A stretch of DNA of 64,000 bases from VYDC01 sp963667515 (GTDB lineage Bacteria > Chloroflexota > Dehalococcoidia > UBA2979): contig CAXXXY010000006.1 of assembly GCA_963667515.2 (NCBI GenBank), positions 788,631 to 852,630 of the forward strand. The letters run 5' to 3'. Positions 50,483-59,988 of this stretch are shown in pieces (within the stretch, counting starts at the first letter, position 1; every line of letters starts with the position of its first letter). The position numbers and the translations under genes were made by a program. The notes below the pieces were generated by a model. The model had not been told where the DNA came from. It made no database searches and was given only the letters and a program-made list of their open reading frames with translations.

Positions 50483-52922
50483 GGGCGTCGAACTCCTCGG
50501 CGAGGGCGCGGACGATGCGGTCCTGCTCGCGCTGGGCATCCTCGCCGGTCAGCGTGCGGTCCGGCGCCTGGTAGCGGATCGCGAAAGCGACCGAGCGCGT
50601 GCCGGCTGGCACCTGCTCCCCTGCGTAGACATCGAAGATGCGCGCCTCGGCGACGAGAGGCGAGCGCGCGATCGCCTCTCGCAGCGCCTCGGCGGGCACC
50701 GTGAGCGGCGCCACCACCGCCAGATCCTGCTCCACGGCGGGGAAGCGCGAGACGGCGCGGGCGAGCCGGCGCGCCGGCACGTGCGGCAGCAGCCTCCCGA
50801 GATCGAGCTCGAAGAGCAGCACGGGGCGATCGATGTCGAAGGCGGCGAGCACCTGCGGGTGCACCTCGCCCAGCACGCCCACCTCCACGCCACTCGGGAT
50901 GTCACCCGCCGAGAGGCGCGCGGTGCGGCCGGGGAGCAGCGCGTGCTCCTCGGCGGGCTCGTAGGCGCAGGCGACGCCGAGCTCCGCGAGCGCCGCCTCC
51001 AGCACCCCCTTCGCGTCGAAGAAGTCGAGCGGCCGCCCGGCGGGGCCGCCCCAGCGATCGGCGGGCTCGCCCGCCAGCGCGCCCACCACCTGCTCGCGCT
51101 CGTCGGGAAGCGGACCGCCGCCATCGCCCGGAGCGCGCGGGAGGTAGACACGCGCCGCCTCGAAGATCGCGACCTCGGGGAGGCCGGCGCGGAGGTTGCG
51201 GGCCACCGTCTCCAGCAGCGCGTGGCGCAGCGTCGGGCGCATCAGCTCGCGCTCGGCGGAGAGCGTGTTCGCCAGCCGCAGCGGCGGCGTGCGCTCCAGC
51301 GTCTCGGCGGGCAGCACGCGCGCCAGCACCTCGCGGGTCGTCAGCGAGTAGCTGATGACCTCACGCAGCCCCGCGGCGGCGAGCGCGTCACGCAGCCGCT
51401 CGCGTAGCTCCACCAGCGGCTGCGGCTCGTGCGGCGGGACGCTGCCGCGAATCGTGGTCGCGGGCAGCCGGTCGTAGCCCGCGAGGCGCACCACCTCCTC
51501 CGCCACGTCGTCGGCGATCGCGACGTCGGTGCGCCACCACGGCGGGCGCAGCACGAAGCCGTCGGGCTCGCGGCCCACCTCGAAGCCGAGCGTGGTCAGC
51601 CAGCGCTCCACCTCGTCGTCGTCGAGCACGAGGCCGGTGACCGTAGCGAGGCGGTGGCGCGTCACCTCGATCGGCGGCCGCTGGAGCGGTCGCGGGTAGA
51701 CATCGATCGCGGCCGGTCGCGCGCGGCCCTCCGCGAGCTCGCCGAGCAGCCGCGTGGCGCGCCGCGCCGCCTGCCCCGCCAGCTCGGGCGAGAGCCCCCG
51801 CTCGAAGCGCGCCGAGGACTCGGAGCGCAGCGCGAGCCGCAGCGAGGTGGTGCGGATGCTCGACGGATCGAAGCGCGCCGACTCCAGCAGCACGCGCGTC
51901 GTCGACTCGGTCACCTCGCTGTCGGCGCCGCCCATCACCCCGGCGAGCGCCACCGGGCCCGCACCGTCGGCGATCACCAGCGCCCCCGCCGTCAGCTCGC
52001 GCTCCTCGCCGTCGAGGGTGCGCAGCCGCTCGCCCGCGCGCGCGGCCCGCGCCTCGATGGCGGGCGCACCACCGCCCGCGCGCGCGATGAGGCGGTCGAG
52101 GTCGAAGGCGTGCAGTGGCTGCCCCAGCTCCAGCAGTACGTAGTTGGTTATGTCGACCACGTTCGAGATCGGGCGCATCCCCGCCGCGAGCAGCCGCTCC
52201 TGCATCCAGCGCGGCGAGGGCCCCACGCGCACCCCCTCGATCACCACGCCGACGTAGCGCGCGCACAGCTCGTGGTCCGCGATCGCGATCGAGACGGCGG
52301 CCGCGGTCGGATCGCCGGCCTGCTCGTGCTCATCGGGGGGGAGGCGCACCGCACCGCCCTCGATCGCCGCGACCTCGCGCGCGATGCCGACCATGCTCAT
52401 CAGGTCGGCGCGGTTCGGCCAGACGTGCACGTCGAGCACGGTGTCGCCCAGGTACTCGACCAGCGGCGTGCCGACGGGCGCGTCCTCCGGCAGCTCGAGG
52501 ATGCCCTCGTGCTCCTCGGAGAGGCCGAGCTCGCGCTCCGAGAGCACCATGCCCGCCGACTCGACGCCGCGGATGGTGGCGCGCACGAGCGTCGAGGGCT
52601 CGCCCGAGCGGCCGTCGCGCAGCCGCGCGCCCTCGCGGGCGAAGGCGACGCGCTGGCCCTCGCGCAGGTTGGGGGCGCCGCAGACGACACGCTCGGGCTC
52701 GGCGGCGCCGTGCTCGACCGTGGCGAGGCGCAGCCGGTCGGCGTTCGGGTGCGCCTCCACGGCGAGCACGCGGCCGACGCGCACGCGCTCCGCGTCCCAG
52801 TCGCCGCCGACGCGGTGGATGCCCTCGACCTCGGCCGAGGCCATGGTGAGGCGCCGCGCGAACGCGTCGACGTCCGCCGGCACGTCGACGTACTCCGCGA
52901 GCCACTTCAGCGAGACGAGCAT
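50460..52922 (-). CDS. pheT: Phenylalanine-tRNA ligase beta subunit
   Basis: The protein has 820 residues. It starts LVSLKWLAEYVDVP, then a tRNA-binding OB domain (residues ~40-150) with RVGRVLAVEAHPNADRLRL. The B3/4 editing domain, B5 domain and catalytic-like core follow (AGVMGGADSEVTESTTRVLL, RSESSARFERGLSPEL). The C-terminal FDX-ACB domain has SRFPAVEQDLAVV and is followed by F-D-A-R-Q-R-S-A-A-P, whose end is supplied by repeat R13. It forms the alpha2-beta2 enzyme with PheS. It is separated from pheS by a frameshifted VOC gene, an unusual arrangement. It is convergent with rplT. Confidence 0.96.
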   Translation of the reverse strand: MLVSLKWLAEYVDVPADVDAFARRLTMASAEVEGIHRVGGDWDAERVRVGRVLAVEAHPNADRLRLATVEHGAAEPERVVCGAPNLREGQRVAFAREGARLRDGRSGEPSTLVRATIRGVESAGMVLSERELGLSEEHEGILELPEDAPVGTPLVEYLGDTVLDVHVWPNRADLMSMVGIAREVAAIEGGAVRLPPDEHEQAGDPTAAAVSIAIADHELCARYVGVVIEGVRVGPSPRWMQERLLAAGMRPISNVVDITNYVLLELGQPLHAFDLDRLIARAGGGAPAIEARAARAGERLRTLDGEERELTAGALVIADGAGPVALAGVMGGADSEVTESTTRVLLESARFDPSSIRTTSLRLALRSESSARFERGLSPELAGQAARRATRLLGELAEGRARPAAIDVYPRPLQRPPIEVTRHRLATVTGLVLDDDEVERWLTTLGFEVGREPDGFVLRPPWWRTDVAIADDVAEEVVRLAGYDRLPATTIRGSVPPHEPQPLVELRERLRDALAAAGLREVISYSLTTREVLARVLPAETLERTPPLRLANTLSAERELMRPTLRHALLETVARNLRAGLPEVAIFEAARVYLPRAPGDGGGPLPDEREQVVGALAGEPADRWGGPAGRPLDFFDAKGVLEAALAELGVACAYEPAEEHALLPGRTARLSAGDIPSGVEVGVLGEVHPQVLAAFDIDRPVLLFELDLGRLLPHVPARRLARAVSRFPAVEQDLAVVAPLTVPAEALREAIARSPLVAEARIFDVYAGEQVPAGTRSVAFAIRYQAPDRTLTGEDAQREQDRIVRALAEEFDARQRSAAP

Positions 52923-52987
52923 CGGCGCCGCACTCCTGCCTGAGTCATCGCCGGATCGCCCGCCGCTTCGTGGCGCGCGACCGGTCG

Positions 52988-53352
52988 CTAGTGCTGATCG
53001 ATGAGGATCGGGTTGCTGTCGGGGTCCTCGATCATGATGTGGGCGGGCCCGCTGCCCGCGTCGGTCGGCTGCGCGGCGGCCGGGTCGTCCGAGTCCGCCA
53101 TCTCCTGCAGCAGCGGCGTCTCGATGCCGCGCGCGGCGAGCTCGGCGCGGATCGCTCGCACGTCGGGCGGGTTGAAGGTCAGCACGTTGCGCTCGAACAT
53201 CCCCTGGAAGAGGCCGATCACCGCGCCGCCCGAGCCGAGGATCGCAAACCCCTCGCCGCCGGCGATCTCCTCGAAGCCGAGCGTCGCGTAGAAGGCCTCG
53301 ACGCCGCGAGGTCGCGCACCGTGAGGCTCACCGAGAACTGCCCGAGCTCCAT
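52988..53352 (-). pseudogene. VOC/glyoxalase-family protein, frameshifted
   Basis: The ATG at 53352 opens ELGQFSVSLTVRDLAASR, a typical VOC first strand. The frame then needs a -1/+2 shift near 53300-53305 to continue as AFYATLGFEEIAGGEGFAIL, then GGAVIGLFQGMFERNVLTFN, ending with GPAHIMIEDPDSNPILIDQH. The total length is 365 bp, one base short of a whole number of codons, consistent with a single missing base. VOC proteins are metal-dependent or metal-free small enzymes and binding proteins. It lies between pheS and pheT on the same strand. This is either a real frameshift or a sequencing error; the flanking frames are otherwise well preserved. Confidence 0.75.
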
Positions 53353-53383
53353 CGCTCCCCCTCCCCGCCGCGCGCGCTCGGCC

Positions 53384-54433
53384 TCAGAACTGCCGCAGGA
53401 AGCGCAGGTCGTTGGCGTAGAAGTGGCGAATATCGTTCACGCCGTGGCGCAGCATGGCGATGCGCTCGACGCCCATGCCGGCGGCGAAGCCGGTGTAGCG
53501 CGCGCTGTCGTAGCCCGCGGCCTCGAGGATCTCGGGGTGCACCATGCCCGCGCCCATGATCTCCAGCCAGCGGCTGCCTCGACAGACGGCGCACGCGGGA
53601 TCGGTGCCGTCGCAGGCGAAGCAGTCGACCGCCAGCTCGACGCCCGGCTCGACGAAGGGGAAGTAGCTGTTGCGCAGCAGCACCTGCCGCTCCGTGCCGA
53701 AGATCTGCCGCGCGAACTCGGCCAGCGTGCCCTTGAGGTCGGCCATGGAGATGCCCTCGTCGACGGCCAGCAGCTCCACCTGCTGCATCATCCACTCGTG
53801 CGTGGCGTCGGTCGCCTCGTAGCGGTAGCAGCGCCCCGGCACGGCGATGCGGATCGGCGGCTCGTGCTGCTCCATGAAGCGGATCTGCATCGGGCTGGTG
53901 TGGGTGCGCAGCAGCATCCGGCCGGCGCTCGTCGCCTCTTCGTCGATCCAGAAGGTGTCCCACATGTCGCGCGCGGGGTGGTCCTCGGGGATGCGCAGCC
54001 GATCGAAGTTGTAGACGTCGAGCTCGACCTCGGGACCCTCGACCGAGGCGAAGCCCATGCGCCCGAGCACGCCGAGGATCTCGCGCAGCGTCTGCGTGAT
54101 CGGATGCAGCCCGCCGCGCGGCCGCGGCCGGCCGGGCAGCGTGACGTCGACGGCGCCCTCGGTGACGGCGGCGTGGAGCGAGCGCTCGGCCAGCTCGGCG
54201 CGCCGCTCCTCGAGCGCGGCCTCGAGCGCGGCCTTGGTGCGGTTGGCGGCCTGCCCGAGCTCACGGCGCGCCTCGGGCGGCGCCTCGCCGAGTCCGCGCA
54301 GGATCGCGGTGAGCCGGCCGGAGCGGCCGAGCACGCGCGTGCGCCACTCCTCCAGCGCGCGCTCGTCGGCGGCGCCCGCGAGCGCCTCGCGCTCCTCGGC
54401 CTCGGCGGCCGCCACCTCCTCGACGCTGCTCAT
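53384..54433 (-). CDS. pheS: Phenylalanine-tRNA ligase alpha subunit
   Basis: The protein has 349 residues. An N-terminal coiled coil (VEEVAAAEAEEREALAGA) is followed by the class II core: HPITQTLREILGVLGRMGF, HPARDMWDTFWI, LLRTHTSPMQIRFM, GRCYRYEATDATHEWMMQQV and C-terminal GMGVERIAMLRHGVNDIRHF. FPFVEPGVELAVDCFACDG continues into a CDGTDPACAVCRGSRW insert with four cysteines, as in some zinc-carrying PheS. It charges tRNA-Phe together with PheT. It is the first gene of the pheS-VOC-pheT cluster. The gene upstream is divergent and broken. Confidence 0.97.
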   Translation of the reverse strand: MSSVEEVAAAEAEEREALAGAADERALEEWRTRVLGRSGRLTAILRGLGEAPPEARRELGQAANRTKAALEAALEERRAELAERSLHAAVTEGAVDVTLPGRPRPRGGLHPITQTLREILGVLGRMGFASVEGPEVELDVYNFDRLRIPEDHPARDMWDTFWIDEEATSAGRMLLRTHTSPMQIRFMEQHEPPIRIAVPGRCYRYEATDATHEWMMQQVELLAVDEGISMADLKGTLAEFARQIFGTERQVLLRNSYFPFVEPGVELAVDCFACDGTDPACAVCRGSRWLEIMGAGMVHPEILEAAGYDSARYTGFAAGMGVERIAMLRHGVNDIRHFYANDLRFLRQF

Positions 54434-54577
54434 GCGCCGAGTCTAGGGGCGGGCGCGTGGGTGGGCTAGCTGCGGGTGCGCTAGGTCGACGCGCAATGTC
54501 GAATGGCCCGAGAACTGCGCACTTGCATGAGCGCACATCTGTTCTCTATCGTGGCGAGGAGGTTGGCGGAGGCGGAG

Positions 54578-55041
54578 ATGATGCAACAAGACGACCCCTA
54601 CTTGGTCGCACCCGAACTGCTCTACGGTGTGCTTTGCGAGGAAATCTAGGTCGATGACCGCAAGCGCGTGTCATTGATCCGCACCTTCAACAACCTGCGC
54701 CTGTTTCGTCCGCCGCCTGAGTCGAGCGTCCCGCCTCACGCTCACTTCCGGTACATGGTGGTCTTCGCACTAGGACACGGGATCGGCAGCTTCAGTGGAG
54801 ATCTGAGCCTGCACAACGCCGACGACGACGAGGTGTGGAGGAACCCTGAGGCTCCGTTTGAGTTCACCCTCGCTCCCGGCGGAACGGATAGGGCGATCGT
54901 CGGAGGACAGTACGATATCTGGATCCGCGAGCCGGGCCTGTACTACTTCCGACTCCGCTTGCGCGAGGTGCCTAAAGAATGGCCGGTTCGGTTTCTCGTG
55001 TCAGAGCGTCTTCCGAACGCTCCTGAAGACGTGAAGGAGCC
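54578..55041 (+). pseudogene. Broken gene resembling DUF6941-type proteins (in-frame TAG, 3' end cut by IS3)
   Basis: An ATGATG start with GGAGGCGGAG upstream opens Q-Q-D-D-P-Y-L-V-A-P, then LLYGVLCEEI, then an in-frame TAG at 54647-54649. The same frame continues VDDRKRVSLIRTFNNLRLFR and later IVGGQYDIWIREPGLYYFRL and PVRFLVSE. The beta-rich pattern and the C-terminal G-x-Y-x-F-x-L strand resemble DUF6941-like proteins; this match is from memory and tentative. The frame runs directly into the IS3 left end at 55042. Codon use is less GC-rich than the pheS side. It could restart at GTG 54668 as a shorter protein. Confidence 0.55.
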
Positions 55042-55101
55042 TGACCCGCTTTCCCGGACACCTAGCCTGAGGCGACGATGTTGCCCAGGGAGGAGTCCTG
55101 G

Positions 55102-55389
55102 ATGCCCCGAGCCTACCCACCCGAGTTCCGCCGTCGTGCTGTCGAACTGGCCCGGCTGCGGGAGAAGCCGATCGCGCGGATCGCTGCGGACCTGGGGATC
55201 GCCGGGTGGTGCCTGCACCGCTGGCTGCGGCAGGCCGATGTCGACGAGGGCCACAGAGAGGGCCTGACGAGCGACGAGCGGGCGGAGCTGGTGCGGCTGC
55301 GCCGGGCCAACCGCACCCTGGAGATGGAGAACGAGATTCTGAAGCGCGCCGCCGCCCTCTTCGCGCGCGAGAACGTGCTCCCAAAATGA
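55102..55389 (+). CDS. IS3-family transposase OrfA (helix-turn-helix)
   Basis: The protein has 95 residues. It starts PRAYPPEFRRRAVELARL, typical of IS3 OrfA, with a helix-turn-helix (PIARIAADLGIAGWCLHRWL) and a leucine-zipper region (ELVRLRRANRTLEMENEILK). GGAGGAG eight bases upstream supports ATG 55102. It overlaps orfB by 4 bp, where frameshifting would normally make the OrfAB transposase. The gene is intact but its partner is not. Confidence 0.9.
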   Translation: MPRAYPPEFRRRAVELARLREKPIARIAADLGIAGWCLHRWLRQADVDEGHREGLTSDERAELVRLRRANRTLEMENEILKRAAALFARENVLPK

Positions 55390-56015
55390 GATACCGGCTG
55401 GTCCGTGAGCTTGCCGCCGACGGGGTCGTCGCGGCGGTGGCCTGCCGGGTACTCGCGGTCTCGACAGCGGGCTACTACGAGTGGCGAGAGCGGGCGCCCT
55501 CGGCCCGCGCCGTCGCCGACCAGGCGCTGAGCGAGCAGATCGTGGAGCTCCACGCCATGTCGCGAGGCAGCTACGGAGCGCCGCGGGTGCACGCCGAACT
55601 GCGGCTCGGGCGGGGCGTCCGTTGCGGTCGCAAGCGGGTGGCACGGCTAATGCGGAGCGCAGGACTGCATGGAATCTACCGGCGGCGCGGGAGACACGCT
55701 CGCCCGGCGCCTGCCGTCCACGACGACCTGGTGCGCCGGCGCTTCGTGGCCGACGCGCTGGACCGGCTCTGGCTGACCGACATCACCGAGCACCCCACGC
55801 GGGAGGGGAAGGTCTATTGCGCCGCCGTGCTGGACGTCTACTCACGGCGGATCGTGGGCTGGTCCATTGCTGACCACCTGCGCACCGAGCTTGTGGTCGA
55901 CGCTCTGGAGATGGCCCGCTGGCGGCGACAGCCGACCCGGGGCGAGACCGTGGTGCACTCCGACCGGGGATCGCATCGGATTCAAGTCGCAACGCCTCGA
56001 GGTGAGGGGTTGTGA
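55386..56015 (+). pseudogene. IS3-family transposase OrfB, 5' fragment
   Basis: It reads RYRLVRELAADGVVAAVACR, then GSYGAPRVHAELRLGRGVRCG and LWLTDITEHPTREGKVYCA, and reaches the second catalytic Asp in VHSDRGSH. The conserved sequence stops here, around 55976, and unrelated codons lead to a stop at 56015. The catalytic Glu region is missing, so it cannot be active. Confidence 0.9.
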
Positions 56016-56039
56016 TGGGAAGGTCACCGGGGTGGGCGA

Positions 56040-56897
56040 CGAAGGCAACAGGAAGGCCGCCGATGCGGGCAGGCCGTCCACCGGTTGCGCGTCGTGATGC
56101 TGCATCGCGGCAACGGTTCTGGCTGGCAGAGGCGGTGCGTGACGCTCAGAAGTCGGTTGCACCGCAGCGAGGCCAGTACTTCCCCAAAGGCACCGACCTG
56201 TCTGCACTCTGCTGCCGCGGCCGGTGTGTCTCCAGCCGTCGGAGCACGCTGGTTCCGTGAAGGTGGTGGCATGCCAACAGCCAGTCCGGCGCCGCTGTTA
56301 GGGCGCTACCTATCGTTCGCTGAGCGCGAGGAGATCGCCATCCTCCGCGCCCAAGGCGCAAGCGGCCGAGCGATCGCCCGCCGGCTCCGCCGGGCTCCGT
56401 CGACGATCTCACGCGAGGTACGCCGAACGCTGCGACACATAGCGGCAAGCTGGAGTATCGACGACCACGGCGCAGTGGCATGCCGATGCGACGTGCGCAG
56501 CGTCCCAAGGTCGAACCAAGCTCGCCAGCAACGACCAGCGTCCATGGTTACGTTCAGGAACGGCTGTCAGGCAGGATCGTCCGGCCCGACGGTGTGGGGG
56601 TGGTCGGCCCTGAGGTGCCGCTGGATTGGCCGTCGACATGGGGCTCAGCACCGACGCTGGGCCCGGGTCGCGCCCGGAGCAGATCTCGAACCGGCTGCAG
56701 GTCGACTTCCCGATGCGTCGATGAGGATCTCGCCCTGTACGTCCAGGGTCGCGGAGTCGCTGCGGCGTTGAGCTTCGGGATGTCGCGCACCGGACGAGCG
56801 CTCGAGCTGCTCGACCGCCGTCGCGGCTCGTCAGCCCCGAGATCACGACAGTCGGGCCCGAGCCTCGCCGTTCCCGCATTGGGATCCTCGGGCTGGG
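56040..56897 (+). pseudogene. IS30-family transposase fragment, several frameshifts
   Basis: The best-preserved part (56205-56440) reads AAAAGVSPAVGARWFREGGG, then YLSFAEREEIAILRAQGASG and IARRLRRAPSTISREVRRT, the N-terminal DNA-binding region of IS30-type transposases. Homology then hops between frames (YVQERLSGRIVRPDG in one frame; LYVQGRG in another), so at least two or three frameshifts have accumulated. No D-D-E core remains readable. Confidence 0.75.
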
Positions 56898-57030
56898 CGA
56901 GCTCGGCGATGGCATCGAGGGCTGGATGCTGCTGCATAACCCGCGCCGCCGTCACACCTCGATCGGCGATCTCAGCCCCGTGGAGTACGAAAGGAGGCCC
57001 GCCGCCGCCGCGGAAGCTGCCGAGGCATGA
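56898..57030 (+). pseudogene. IS3-family OrfB, 3' remnant
   Basis: The frame ends IEGWMLLHNPRRRHTSIGDL, then SPVEYERRP, then TGA at 57028-57030. This is the usual OrfB C-terminus (N-P-x-R-R-H-S-x-L and S-P-x-x-Y-E). It matches the missing end of the fragment at 55386 and supports the nested-insertion reading. Confidence 0.8.
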
Positions 57031-57095
57031 TGTCTACACGTGAACTGTCCGGAGAACCGGGTCAGGCTCCGGCTGCCCCGGCAGAGGAGGTGTCC

Positions 57096-57463
57096 ATGAC
57101 CAGCTCCGCACAGGGATTGAACGGGCGTAGTGCGGTCGCGAACGGAGCGCGTCGCGAACGGAGCGCGGTCGCTTCTCCTCGCGACGGAAGAGCGAGGCGG
57201 TGCTGAGGCTGCTGCGCGGCGAGGAGTTGGACGCGCTCTCGCGCGAGCTGGGGGTGACCGCAGCGACGCTGTCGCAGTGGCGCGAGCGCTTCCTCGCCGC
57301 CGGCCGGGCCTCGCTCACGAGCCGGCCTGCCGACGAGCGTGACGAGGAGATCCACCGACTGCAGGCGAAAGTCGGCGAGATCACGATGGCGAACGAGCTC
57401 CTGCTCCAGCGCGCGCATCAGCTGGAGGCAGGACTCCCTTTGGCACGCCGGAGGTCGAGGTGA
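57096..57463 (+). pseudogene. IS3-type OrfA, copy A, frameshifted by a 17-bp duplication
   Basis: The start TSSAQGLNGRS matches copy B. After GTAGTGCG a 17-bp direct duplication (about 57131-57164) shifts the frame. The remaining part (from about 57200) reads VLRLLRGEELDALSRELGVT and LSQWRERFLAAG, as in copy B but with F in place of L at one site. Without intact OrfA this copy is probably not autonomous. Confidence 0.88.
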
Positions 57464-58362
57464 TGAGTCGAACCACCTCGCCCTCCACGGGACGGCCGTA
57501 CGGCACGACGCGCATCTGCCAGCTGTGGGAGGTCCCGCGCTCGACCGTCTACGAGCGGCGGGCACGGGCGCGACGGCCTCTGCGGCCAGCAGCGAAGCGC
57601 GGGCCGAGGCAGGCGTGGACGGACGAGGCTCTCACGGAGCAGGTCCGAGCTGTGCTCGCCGCCTCCCCGTTCACGGGCGAGGGCTACCGCAAGGTGTGGG
57701 CGCGGCTGCGGCTGGCCGGTGTGCGCACCTCGAAGGGCCGGGTGCTGCGGCTGATGCGGGAGGCGGGACTGCTCGCCCCGACCCGCGTCGGGCGTCGGCG
57801 CGGACCGCGGGTGCACGACGGGACGATCACCACCGAGCGGCCTGACGAGATGTGGGGGACCGACGCGACCTCCTGCCTCACCACCCGCGAGGGGAACGCC
57901 ACCGTCTTCATCGCCGTCGATCACTGCACGCAGGAGTGCATCGGCATCCACGCGGCGCGACCGGGCACGCGCTTCGAGGCGCTGGAGCCGCTGCGGCAGG
58001 GGCTCCGGGAGCACTTCGACGGCTACGAGGCGGACCTCGCGCGGGGACTCGCTCTCCGCCACGACCACGGCAGCCAGTACCTGAGCGACCACTTTCAGGA
58101 GGAGCTGCGCTTCCTCGGCATCCGCTCCAGCCCGTCCTTCGTAGCCGCGCCCGAGGGCAACGGCTGCGCGGAACGCTTCATCCGCACGCTGAAGGAGCAG
58201 CTGCTGTGGGTGGAGCACTTCGAGACGGTGGAGGAGCTACGCCAGGCGCTGCTCGCCTTCAAGCAGCGCTACAACCAGCACTGGCTCGTCGAACGGCACG
58301 GCCACCGCACCCCAGCCGCCGTCCGCGAGGCGCTCTCGCCGCGCACCGGGGCGGCCGCATGA
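57460..58362 (+). CDS. IS3-type transposase OrfB, copy A
   Basis: The protein has 300 residues, identical to copy B. After an HTH_21-like region (GEGYRKVWARLRLAGVRTSK) comes the integrase core with Asp in WGTDATSCL, Asp in RHDHGSQYL and Glu in GCAERFIRTLKE. The ATG overlaps the orfA stop by 4 bp. It could act in trans on copy B ends. Confidence 0.93.
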   Translation: MMSRTTSPSTGRPYGTTRICQLWEVPRSTVYERRARARRPLRPAAKRGPRQAWTDEALTEQVRAVLAASPFTGEGYRKVWARLRLAGVRTSKGRVLRLMREAGLLAPTRVGRRRGPRVHDGTITTERPDEMWGTDATSCLTTREGNATVFIAVDHCTQECIGIHAARPGTRFEALEPLRQGLREHFDGYEADLARGLALRHDHGSQYLSDHFQEELRFLGIRSSPSFVAAPEGNGCAERFIRTLKEQLLWVEHFETVEELRQALLAFKQRYNQHWLVERHGHRTPAAVREALSPRTGAAA

Positions 58363-58444
58363 TTACCGCCAGCGATGTGTCCAAGAAACCAGGAGCGGTA
58401 CAGTTCGACAAAGGCATTACCACAGGGGGATAGACGTAGAATCT

Positions 58445-59506
<1,062 letters not shown>

Positions 59507-59544
59507 GGCGGTGGCAGGCAGAGAGAGCTAAGAAGCCTCACCTA

Positions 59545-59573
59545 AAGAGGGCGGCCAGTGTAGACTGGCCGCT
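59545..59573 (+). terminator. Stem-loop after aapJ (terminator-like, no T-run)
   Basis: The perfect stem GCGGCCAGT / ACTGGCCGC (59549-59557 and 59562-59570) with loop GTAG is extended by AGAG/TCT outside it. No T-tract follows. In aap/glt-type operons a stem-loop after the binding-protein gene commonly lowers downstream expression; that role is inferred here. Confidence 0.6.
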
Positions 59574-59637
59574 CTCCCGGTCCACGGTTTTCTTGGACAC
59601 CTGATTGGGGCAGGCTGCCCCGGCAGAGGAGGTGTCC

Positions 59638-59988
59638 ATGACCAGCTCCGCACAGGGATTGAACGGGCGTAGTGCGTCGCGAACGGAGCGCGGTCGCTTC
59701 TCCTCGCGACGGAAGAGCGAGGCGGTGCTGAGGCTGCTGCGCGGCGAGGAGTTGGACGCGCTCTCGCGCGAGCTGGGGGTGACCGCAGCGACGCTGTCGC
59801 AGTGGCGCGAGCGCTTACTCGCCGCCGGCCGGGCCTCGCTCACGAGCCGGCCTGCCGACGAGCGTGACGAGGAGATCCACCGACTGCAGGCGAAAGTCGG
59901 CGAGATCACGATGGCGAACGAGCTCCTGCTCCAGCGCGCGCATCAGCTGGAGGCAGGACTCCCTTTGGCACGCCGGAGGTCGAGGTGA
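59638..59988 (+). CDS. IS3-type transposase OrfA, copy B
   Basis: The protein has 116 residues. A basic N-terminus (RTERGRFSSRRKSEAVLRLL) and helix-turn-helix (LDALSRELGVTAATLSQWRE) are followed by a short coiled coil (DEEIHRLQAKVGEITMANEL). GAGGAGG lies upstream of ATG 59638. It is intact, unlike copy A, and overlaps orfB by 4 bp. Confidence 0.92.
   Translation: MTSSAQGLNGRSASRTERGRFSSRRKSEAVLRLLRGEELDALSRELGVTAATLSQWRERLLAAGRASLTSRPADERDEEIHRLQAKVGEITMANELLLQRAHQLEAGLPLARRRSR

Larger units (their letters stand above)
55042..57064 (+). mobile_element. Degraded IS3-family element with a nested IS30-family fragment
   Basis: The terminal inverted repeats TGACCCGCTTTCCCGGACA (left) and TGACCCGGTTCTCCGGACA (right, as read inward) match at 16 of 19 bases. 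No direct target duplication is visible. The inside holds an intact orfA, a 5' part of orfB, a frameshifted IS30-type transposase fragment, and the 3' tail of orfB. This order suggests that an IS30-like element inserted into orfB and both then decayed. The right end abuts another IS (57065). Confidence 0.8.
57065..58402 (+). mobile_element. IS3-type element, copy A (left end missing)
   Basis: It is nearly identical to copy B (59586-60927) from about 57072 to 58402. The right end carries GTGTCCAAGAAACC and ends GCGGTACA. The matching left inverted repeat seen in copy B is absent; the sequence joins the right end of the degraded IS3 element instead. orfA carries a 17-bp duplication. Confidence 0.85.
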
